The position numbers and the translations under genes were made by a program. Shown piece after piece: positions 1-11,400 of a stretch of 64,000 bases of DNA (position 1 is its first letter; each line of letters begins with the position of its first letter). The stretch covers positions 13,400,513 through 13,464,512 of the forward strand of contig CM042565.1 of assembly GCA_023630585.1 (NCBI GenBank), given 5' to 3'. A model generated the notes under the pieces. The model saw only the letters and a list, made by a program, of their open reading frames with translations. It did no database searches and was not told the origin of the DNA. The DNA comes from Cranoglanis bouderius. Lineage: Eukaryota; Chordata; Actinopteri; Siluriformes; Cranoglanididae.

Positions 1-8
1 ATATCTGC

Positions 9-500
9 TGAAAGTAGAAATTAGAATACTGGGCTAAACATTCCCCACACCATTACACCATCTCCAGCCTCAGCTTTCTGTTTTTGGCTGACAGAATGGA
101 TGTGATCTTCTGCTGTTGTTGTGCATTAGGAGATGCTTTTCTGCTCACCACAACTGTACAGAGCAGCTATCTGAGTTACTGTAGCCTTTCTGTCAACAAG
201 GAGTTTCCGTCCACAGAACCGCTGCTCACCGGATGTTTTTTCTTTATTGCACCATTCTGAGTAAAGACTGTTGTGTGTGCAAATCTCAAGAGATCAGCAG
301 TTATAGCAGTTGTCTGGTGCCAACAAACCATGCCACGGTCAAAAATCACTGAGATCACGTTTTTTTTTACCCATTCTGATGGTTGATGTGAAGCTCTTCA
401 CCTGTATATGCACAATTTTATGCATTGCACTGCTGCCACATGATTGGCTGATTAGACAAATGCATGAATGTGCAGGTGTTCCTAATAAAGTGTGCAATAA
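9..500 (-). mobile_element. Decayed Tc1/mariner-type fragment
   Basis: Matches a common teleost Tc1-like element: read on the minus strand, remnants of the N-terminal transposase region lie at about 170-360, and a terminal stretch lies at about 430-500 (around GTGATTGGCTGATTAG-like and CCTAATAAAGTG-like words). A second remnant of the same family lies at 30968-31540. Many frame breaks; no functional ORF. The outer limits are approximate. It lies in slc25a46 intron 7. Confidence 0.6.
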
Positions 501-845
501 AGATATATGATATGATGTGATTGTGACAAGTGGGCAGAGCTTAAAGCTTCTTTAAAGTTGCTAAGTTTAAGGTAATGCAGTGGTCATGAGTGGATATAAA
601 AACAGTGATTTTTGATATTACTGATAATATGAAATAAACATATTTTGATATTTTTATTACTATAGTCTAGAAGATTGCTTTTTTTTTTCCCTCAAAATCT
701 CAAATACCAAAAATATATTACAATTTAATAAAAACTCATCCTTGTATATGCAACTTAAATTATTTCTTCTAAATCACTGGTAACTCTCATGCGTATGTGT
801 TCATGCTTGTCACTTAATAAATCTAGATTTATGGATGACACTGAC

Positions 846-3800
846 CTGGACAGTTTCAATGAGGCTTGCTGAGTAAAACGGCAATGCAACCACATGTGTT
901 AAACTGAAAAAAAGAAGAAAAAAAAAACCACTCTTGCTCAAAACCATTAAACGGAGAGAGATAAGAGGTAAAGTGCTAGAAATTCCCTCTCCACAAAATC
1001 AACACTTGACTAAATCCCAAACAAGTCTGAGCAAGCGAGTTTTCTTTAGAATTTCACAGATGCAGAAGACAGAAAAGTGGATAAGCATTAGTACAATAAA
1101 TGTGTTATAAAAAATGAAGCAGATAAGATCAAAATTTAAAGTCACTAACGCCAAGAAGTGAGTGAAATGGCTAAATTCATACGATGCGAGATCTGTTATC
1201 ATGGGGTTTTTTTTAATATTACACTTGTGATATAACCTAAGCTATTTTTGGTTTTTGATGCTTGGGTGCATCGTCACACTAACTGGAACTCTGTGCATGT
1301 ATTAGTCACATCAGTGCTTTCATCTCAGCGCAGTTTATAACAGAATGCACTAAACATAAGCACTCGAGGCTGAATGATAAGGACAAATCCAGCATAGACA
1401 AAAGCTTGAAGGAGGAAAGGTCACTAATGCAGAGGTGGCCGAAAACAGGTCGCAATCTACAGCTGGGAGTTTTACGGTTCGAGATTCTCGCTGTATTATA
1501 ACAGAGTCGAAAATGACCACTATTTCACAGTGTCGTTTGTTTTGTTTTTTTTTGTGGTGAAACTTAAAGTAATATTTATTACAAAAACAAAAGATTCCTT
1601 GCATGCAGTATATAAAACAAAGGAGACATATGGATTTTATGCGTACTACATACACTTCATTTGAATAAAAACTTATTTTGCCCTTTATTAAAAGCAACTG
1701 CTGTGGCTATGCTTGAACATTAGTAGGTCACATGACCATAACATGTAGAAACTGTAGGCTTTACCTGTGCTATGAATTGAATTTTTTCCCCCCCACAGGA
1801 TATAATGAATTTTTTTACCAGATGGGGTATACAGTGGTACTTGAAAGTTTGTGAACCCTTTAGAATTTTCTATATCTCTGCATAAATATGACCTAAAACA
1901 TCATCAGATTTTCACACAAGTCCTAAAAGTAGATAAGGAGAACCAAATTAAACAAATGAGACAAAAATATTATACTTGGTCATTTATTTGTTGAGGAAAA
2001 TGATCCAATATCATACATATCCATGAGTGGCAAAAGTATGTGAACCTTTGCTTTCAGTATCTGGTGTGACCCCCTTGTGCAACAATAACTAAACGTTTCC
2101 GGTGACTGTTGATCGGTCCTGCACATCGGCTTGGCGGAATTTTAGCCCATTCCTCAGTACAGAACAGCTTCAACTGCTTGCTTCAGGTCCTTCCACAACA
2201 TTTCTATAGGATTATGGTCAGGACTTTGACTTGGCCATTACAAAAAGAGAACATTCTAAAGGGTTCAGTTCAGTTCAGTTTATTTGTATAGCGCTTTTAA
2301 CAATGGTCATTGTCCCAAAGCCGCTTTACAGAAATATATAAATTCGGGACATAGATTTTACATTTATGAATTTATCCCCAATGAGCAAGCCAGTGGCGAC
2401 GGTGGCAAGGAAAAACTCCCTGAGACGATATGAGGAAGAAACCTTGAGAGGAACCAGACTCAAAAGGGAACCCATCCTCATCTGGGTGACACCGGATAGT
2501 GCGATTATAAACAAATAAATCCCTTCGATAAATGTACCAATACTACATGGTCAAATAGCAGTTGTGAAACCATGAAAATTCATTACAGTTTTTATATGAA
2601 GACTGTTTTGTTGAACTTCACCACTGTTCATCAAGGGTTCATTAAAACTTTCAAGCACCACTGTATATTTCCTTGTAGTGGTCATTTTATAGAAGGTAAA
2701 ATATAAGGCAATCTTTACTAACATAATAGGACTAAAATCCCAGAGATAATAATTACATTGCTCCACCTCCTCATGTAAAACTAACCCGGTCTAAATAGGG
2801 CTTTAGAAAGCTATTTTTGGGACTGACATTTGCATAAAATCTCTTAAACTGTCAGTATTTATCATGTTGTTGTTAATATCTGACAGAGAGAACTGACGCG
2901 AGGAAAATCGACACTGAGGCAAAAGAAAACAGGTACAACTCGACGCCAATGCTATCCACAGGGATGACTGCACCACCAAGTAGTAAAAAGAAATAACCTT
3001 AAAATATACTTCAAACAGGAAGGAACTTCAAGTTCCAAAATTTAATCAGTTCATCTGCTGGTTACAATGATGACACCACATCAATCCTACAAACATTCAC
3101 CCACTCGTTCTTGAGATATCTCATTAACGAGATTCTTGGATTGGCATGCAGATGGACGGACATCCCAAAAACATAATAGATAGGAAATCAGTCATCAGTG
3201 AGGTAAACATCTGATCATACGCCATGACTAACTGTGCACCGTAAAAACCCTACGTACAGAGTCAATCTTAACGTATTAAAATTCTCTCAGAGATCATATC
3301 AGATTGTTAGAAGTGATTAATTATGCATCTGAAATACCTTACCCTTTCAGAATAAAGTGGCCTGCGATTTGTTTGGGATTCCATCTGTGTGGCAGCTCCC
3401 TGTGTGGGGAAAAAAAATCATCTTCAGCGTCTCCACATTGGATAAAGTTAATGTATTAATCTGTAACAACTGTGTAAATATTAAATCCAGATTTCCTTAT
3501 TATAGAAATGAAATAAAAGACATTTCCACAACCATCAGTTTGTAATATGTTATATACAGTGGATATAAAAAGTCTACACCCCCCTGTTAAAATTGCAGGA
3601 TTTTGTGGTATAAGAAAAATTAATCCAAGCTCAATCATGTCAGATCTTTTTCCACGTGAATTTTGTTGGTTGCTATAACACATTAAAGGTGGAAAAAAAA
3701 ATCTGACATGACTGAGCTTGATTTAATTTTACTTCCATCACAAAAAACTGCAATTTTAACAGGGGTGTGTAGACTTTATCTGCTGTAGTTTTGCAAACAA

Positions 3801-6800
3801 CCTGCCAGAAAAACAGTAGCGAGTAGTAAGAAAATACTTTATTTTATTTAATGTCAACAAAAATAACTAGCATTTTTATTTATATAAAAAAAAAAGTACA
3901 TATACAGTGGGGGGAAAAGTATTTGATCCCCTGCTGATTTTGTACCTAAGCCCACTGACAGAGAAATGATCAGTCTATGATTTTAATGGTAGGTGTATTT
4001 TAACAGTGAGAGACAGAATAACAACAAAAAAATCCAGAAAAACGCATTTCAAAAAAGTTATAAATTGATTTGCATTTTAATGAGTGAAATAAGTATTTGA
4101 CCCCTTCGACTTAGTACGTGGTGGCAAAACCCTTGTTGGCAATCACAGAGGCCAGACGTTTCTTGTAGTTGGCCACCAGGTTTGCACACATCTCAGGAGG
4201 GATTTTGTCCCACTCCTCTTTGCAGATCCTCTCCAAGTCATTAAGGTAATTTTCAATGCCCTGGCTGAGGGAAGGAGGTTCTCACCCAAGATTTGACGGT
4301 ACATGGCCCCGTCCATCGTCCCTTTGATGCGGTGTAGTTGTCCTGTGCCCTTAGCTGAAAAACACCCCCAAAGCATAATGTTCCCACCTCCATGTTTGAC
4401 GGTGGGGATGGTGTTATGACTTGGGGTCATAGGCAGCATTCCTCCTCCTCCAAACACGGCGAGTTGAGTTGATGCCAAAGAGATCTGACCACACCTGACC
4501 ACAACACTTTCACCCAGTTCTCCTCTGAATCATTCAGGCAAACTTCAGACGGGCCTGTACATGTGCTTTCTTGAGCAGGGGGACCTTGCAGGCGCTGCAT
4601 TATTTCAGTCCTTCACGGTGTAGTGTGTTACCAATTATTTTCTTGGTGACTATGGTCCCAGCTGCCTTGAGATCATTAACAAGATCCTCCCGTGTAGTTC
4701 TGGGCTGATTCCTCACCGTTCTCATGATCACTGAAACTCCACGAGGTGAGATCTTGCATGGAGCCCCAGACCGAGGGAGACTGACAGTTTCTTCCATTTG
4801 CGAATAATTGCACCAACTGTTGTCACCTTCTCACCAAGCTGCTTGCCGATGGTCTTGTAGCCCATTCCAGCCTTGTGTAGGTCTACAATCTTGTCCCTGA
4901 CATCCTTGGACAGCTCTTTGGTCTTGGCCATGGTGGAGAGTTTGGAATCTGATTGATTGATTGCTTGCTTCTGTGGACAGGTGTCTTTTTACAGGTAACA
5001 AACAGAGATTAGGAGCACTCCCTTTAAGAGAGTGCTCCTAATCTCAGCTCATTACCTGTGTAAAAGACACCTGGGAGCCAGAAATCTTGCTGACTGATAG
5101 GGGATCAAATACTTATTTCCCTCATTAAAATGCAAATCAATTTATAACTTTTTTGAAATGCGTTTTTCTGGATTTTTTTGTTGTTATTCTGTCTCTCACT
5201 GTTAAAATACACCTACCATTAAAATTATAGACTGATCATTTCTTTGACAGTGGGCAAACGTACAAAATCAGCAGGGGATCAAATACTTTTTTCCCCCACT
5301 GTAAACTACATACAATAAAAGGAGAAAAATATTACAAAAAAAAAACATCCAAACAAATCAACATAAACAATTTAATAAAAAATATATCACAATATCCACA
5401 ACGTCTCAGGAAAGCGTATTGTGACATAATTCATAACGATATGGATATTATAGCATCATATCACCTAGCCAAAGCACATAAACTGATCATGATAACCACA
5501 AGTTGCACACGTCAACAGTATGTTTATTATGGTAGATGATTTTTGAAAGAACACAGGGGTAACGTTGTTTCCCTTAGATGTGTGTCAATAAAACTGTGAG
5601 GCAAAATTTGTTACATTATAATAATAAGCGAGTCCATTTTTTTTGACCATAGAGACCACAGTCCCGCCCACATGATTTCTGTTGGCTCACAAATCCAAGG
5701 TTCGCAAAGTCCCAGGTCAAAGTTTACCCAGAACTTTCCAATTTCCATGTCACGCATCCTTTCAAGTAGTTTTCAGACGTCTCATGTACTGATGTAGCAA
5801 GGACTCAAAAATGCTACAGCTAAACCGTAGATGTTGGCACTGATCTGCTGATGCATTCATTAGTTATAAGCAAGATAGAAAATCTTGATTTTGAGAAGAA
5901 TTTCCGGTTGGTTTGTGTTTTCATGTGTTTAAACATATAGAATATTGACGATATTTAAGATCAGAGATTCACCGATGGACACCTGAATTTCGCAACAGAG
6001 TAACGTTCACCCCGCTCTCAGAAGATTGCTGAGTGTGAATCCCAGCAAGTCTAAGAACGCAAATTTGGATGTATTTTCATTAAATTAAATATGAATCATA
6101 CCGCTATGCCACTGGAAACACTGGGGAAAAAAACCCAGAGTTAGAAATGCCCGCACTGTCAGTATATTTTGTAACAAATCTAGCTGTTTTATTTCCAAAA
6201 TATAAGCAAAATAGTAGCCTATTTTAAACCACTGTGGCCCTGACCAGGCAGTTACTAAGGATGCTGTAAATGCATCATGCAGCGCTGGATGTTCCTGAAA
6301 TTGTGACTTTTTTGTTCCCAGTCTTGATGTGCATCTCTAGACTCAACCACATACCATGTGAACCTTTTAAGCAAGTTTTCTAAATATACAGGTGCATCTC
6401 AATAAATTAGAATGTCGTGGAAAAGTTCATTTATTTCAGTAATTCAACTCAAATTGTGAAACTCCTGTATTAAATAAATTCAATGCATACAGACTGAAGT
6501 AGTTTAAGTCTTTGGTTCTTTTAATTGTGATGATTTTGGCTCACATTTAACAAAAACCCACCAATTCACTATCTCAACAAATTAGAATACTTCATAAGAC
6601 CAATAAAGAAAACATTTTTAGTGAATTGTTGGCCTTCTGGAAAGTATGTTCATTTACTGTACATGTACTCAATACTTCGTAGGGGCTCCTTTTGCTTTAA
6701 TTACTGCCTCAATTCGGCGTGGCATGGAGGTGATCAGTTTGTGGCACTGCTGAGGTGGTATGGAAGCCCAGGTTTCTTTGACAGTGGCCTTCAGCTCATC

Positions 6801-7894
6801 TGCATTTTTTGGTCTCTTGTTTCTCATTTTCCTCTTGACAATACCCCATAGATTCTTTATGGGATTCAGGTGTGGTGAGTTTGCTGGCCAGTCAAGCACA
6901 CCAACACCATGGTCATTTAACCAACTTTTGGTGCTTTTGGCAGAGTGGGCAGGTGCCAAATCCTGTTGGAAAATGAAATCAGCATCTTCAAAAAGCTCGT
7001 CAGCAGAAGGAAGCATGAAGTGCTCCAAAATTTCATGGTAAACGGGTGCAGTGACTTTGGTTTTCAAAAAACACAATGGACCAACACCAGCAGATGACAT
7101 TGCACCCCAAATCATCACAGACTGTGGAAACTTAACACTGGACTTCAAGCAACTTGGGCTACGAGCTTCTCCACCCTTCCTCCTGACTCTAGGACCTTGG
7201 TTTCCAAATGAAATACAAAACTTGCTCTCATCTGAAAGAGGGCTTTGGACCACTGGGCAACAGTCCAGTTCTTCTTCTCCTTAGCCCAGGTAAGACACCT
7301 CTGACGTTGTCTGTGGTTCAGGAGTGGCTTAACAAGAGGAATACGACAACTGTAGCCAAATTCCTTGACACGTCTGTGTGTGGTGGCTCTTGATGCCTTG
7401 ACCCCAGCCTCAGTCCATTCCTTGTGAAGTTCACTCAAATTCTTGAATAAATTTTGCTTGACAATCCTCATAAGGCTGCGGTTCTCTCGGTTGGTTGTGC
7501 ATCTTTTTCTTCCACACTTTTTCCTTCCACTCAACTTTCTGTTAACATGCTTGGATACAGCACTCTGTGAACAGCCAGCTTCTTTGGCAATGAATGTTTG
7601 TGGCTTACCTAGTGAACCAAACTGAGAGACCATTTTGAAGGCTCAGGAAACCTTTGCAGGTGTTTTGAGTTGATTAGCTGATTGGCATGTCACCATATTC
7701 TAATTTGTTGAGATAGTGAATTGGTGGGTTTTTGTTAAATGTGAGCCAAAATCATCACAATTAAAAGAACCAAAGACTTAAACTACTTCAGTCTGTGTGC
7801 ATTGAATTTATTTAATACACGAGTTTCACAATTTGAGTTGAATTACTGAAATAAAAGAACTTTTCCACGACATCCTAATTTATTGAGATGCACC

Positions 7895-7934
<40 letters not shown>

Positions 7935-8370
7935 TTAAAATATATATATATTAAAATAATAGTCCACACCAAAATCTGCAAAAAACATGATACAGCGGCT
8001 GAGAAAATGCGTAGAGTTTAAGGGACCACACTACATAACCACATTAAAGTAATAACCAGAAATTGTGGTCCAGTGCTCTAAAAAGGAACCTGTGAAATAC
8101 AGGGCCTCATGTCTGACACTCTTTGTGTGACTTGCACACTTCCATTTGACTCAGCATCAGATAACCATTACCTTAAAACCAGGGGGGATTCCTGAAGTGA
8201 CATACAGATCACCAGATCACTACAACTAGGTGAAAAACAGATATTGCTCGCCTTGGCAAAGGGGTGCACTCGCTGATGATGCCCTCCGTCCCGAGTGTCA
8301 CTCCTTGGACCACGAACGTGCTCCCCATCCCCTTCCATAAAGCCTTTGGACCCTGCATAGAGAGAGAGAG

Positions 8371-8456
<86 letters not shown>

Positions 8457-11400
8457 AGAAGGATTGAGATGTTGCCGAGCTTCACATTCCAGATCTCTAG
8501 TGCTATCAATTACTAATAAGCAATAAAGTTCAGGTTCCAGAGGTTCTTATTACAACTAAAAGTCAGGAACCGTATTATAATCAGGTGCATTGCGGACATA
8601 CTGAAAGCCATCATGACACCTTCGTTACCTGAGTTTTGGAGACGTTGTACATCACATTAAGAGCTGTTAATGGTGACAGGTGGTAACATCTGGCGTGGTA
8701 ATTCACCTGAAACACAGTTAAATTAATTAAATTGCATTAAATTAATCTTTGGATTTCTTCTTAAACTTTTAAAATCTACACCTAATGAACTTATAAATAC
8801 CACAAACTTTAAATATGCATATACAACTTTCTGACCTTGTTTTTTTTTTCTATATAACAGTTTAAACAACTAAATAGACAACTTCAGTCTTATATAAACC
8901 AACAATTAAATGAGGCTTCAAGGCAAAAGTTTGCACACCCTTACTTCAAGATGATAAAACCAACAAAACATTTCATGCACCGCAGAGGTATAAGCTTTAA
9001 AATATTACACTGCATATAAATGACAGCTTAGAAAGTGAAATTATCTCAAATATAGTCAAATTTATCCAGTATTTCCTATTATAAGATTACAGTAAACCAA
9101 GCTTTAAATTTTCTTATTCTATTGACGTATAATTTTGCATATTTCTAGAAATTAATGCTTAACATTATAATTATCTGCCTATACAACAAGAAATAAGTAA
9201 AAATGTCTAGGAATAGGTTTAATAATGTTACATTTGGTTTATTGTAATCTTATCATAGGAAATACTAGATAAATGTGCCTATGTTTAAGATTATATTGAA
9301 TAGATATTTTAAAATTATGTCTTTTTAGGACTTTTTCAGGTTTCCTGCTATTTGTGTCTGCTTTTTTTTGTGCATCTGTGATTCCCTCTGGGGTTTTTTA
9401 TTTTCCCGGTTATATTTCTTTCCTTTTCGATATCATATCTATGTGTAGGTGTTTCTTCCATTTCTGGTAGTTTTCTCTGTTGGTAATGGTCGCCCCAAAC
9501 ACCCTAATATCTTTTTTATCTTTGGTGCTTTATCTCTGTAAAAGGTCAATATTCTGTTTTTTCCCCCCCAGGTCTTTGGACTCTCTTCCAAATCCCGCTG
9601 ACTCTTACAGCAAGCTGATTGAAAGTTTAAATAAGACTTAAATGTGACTAAATAAGACTAAATGTGCTGAATAATGTTCTTTTGTTCCATAGCAGGTATT
9701 CAACAGGAAAACACCATCCATGACACCGTTCATGACCACGCTTCTGGTTTGTAGATAAGCTTTAGAACAAAACAAGGGGTGTGCAAACTTTTGCAGTCAA
9801 CTATACAATGATCCCAAAAGTAAGTATCGCATTAGTGCAGATCTGTCATATTTTGAAAAATACAATTTTGATTTGATTACTGCGATTATTTGACAAATGT
9901 ATACTATACTATTATCCATCTTTCTTTTAATTTCAGGTTTACCTGGCATTGCCGCCGAAACACAATGCACGGGTGGGCTAGAACATTTTCTGTAAAGAGG
10001 CTGAACAAAAACAAAACAGTTTGTTAAAAGAAAAAAATACTCTTTAGAGAAACTTCATGACACTGTGTGTATAAGGTATACACTACCTTGCAAGACCAAT
10101 CCCAAACCCAGCAAATCTGTTCAACTGATCTGAAAATAGAAAAGAAGAAGAAGAATCACGCAATTTGTGTCAGTATAAAAGATGTTGCCATTGGTTGGGA
10201 AGACAACAAGTCGCAATCATGGTAATGTGAAGGAACTTCCTAAAGTTCTCATCGACAACATTATTAAACAAACACTCGAATGGAAAAAGCTATAGAGCCT
10301 CAGCAAAGAACGTTAAACTGTCAGTTTAATCCCTGTCAGTATAGCTATTTCAATAATATGCATGTGAAAAGTTCATGGAACCATAACTACTCATCCCCAG
10401 ACAGGTTAATGATCAGGAAGGGAGAAGCCAGCAGTCACTTGAAAGGAGTTGCAGGACGACCTGAAAGCAGCAGAGAACAATCAACAACGAACTGCATTGC
10501 AATCATCTCCGTTTCTACTCCTCACACTAAACTCCTCTGCTACAAAAGAGGCACAGAGATAGATGCACGCTCCAAACAAGCCGTGGAACAAAAGATGAAA
10601 CAAAAATAGGACTCTGTGGTAATAATTCATCTCATCATGGAGAAAGAAGGGTTGCGTGTATGATCCCAAGAACACCATACCCACAGTGAAGTACGGAGGC
10701 CTGAGCTTCATGATATGGGGTTGCTTCTCTGCAAACGGTACTGAGACATGAATAGAGTGATGTACTGTGACATATTAGAGGAGAACATAATCTCATAGAC
10801 GAAGCAACTGAACAGGGGCAGAAGATGGATGTTTCAACAAGACAACGACCCCAAACATACAGCCAAAATAATTCAATACTGGTTTCTAAAAAAGAAGATA
10901 GAGGTGCTTGCATGGTCTAGCCAATCTCCTGACTTGCCAGTCCATAAAGACCCTTGCAACCTTGAGGAATTGGAGATGGTTTGACAAGAGGAATGGGCCA
11001 AAACTCATCCACAATGCTGCAAAACAGCAAATTACTTTGTACCATAGGCATCCTGAAGCTGTAATTGAAACAACTGGAGCTGTAACTGCACACAACAGGA
11101 CATCAAACACGATTACTGTCACCACCCTGAAGTTGAAGGTTTTCCATGTACACAGCATGTTCTGATGTATTTTATTCCTCTTATGTTGCAGCAATTTGTC
11201 AACAATTACAATTTATAATTAATTAATGTACATGTTGTGATTTATAGTTACATTTAATGTTATATGTCCACAAAACAAATTAGTCCCTGTTATTATTTGT
11301 TATAGCAGCTACAAAAAGTTTTGTTCCCTCACCGGCCTGTCTCTTATCTCTGTCTCAGTTTTTAAGAAAAAGAAAAACGCATCTCATGTGATCAGTGATC

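Noticed and set aside
1..845. Last exon of slc25a46
   Set aside because: The ~190-residue C-terminal exon should follow, but this stretch holds only a Tc1 relic and AT-rich DNA; the exon must lie outside the window.
8168..8509. ORF with long Leu-Ser repeats
   Set aside because: It is the CT microsatellite translated, fused to an out-of-frame reading of slc25a46 exon 5.
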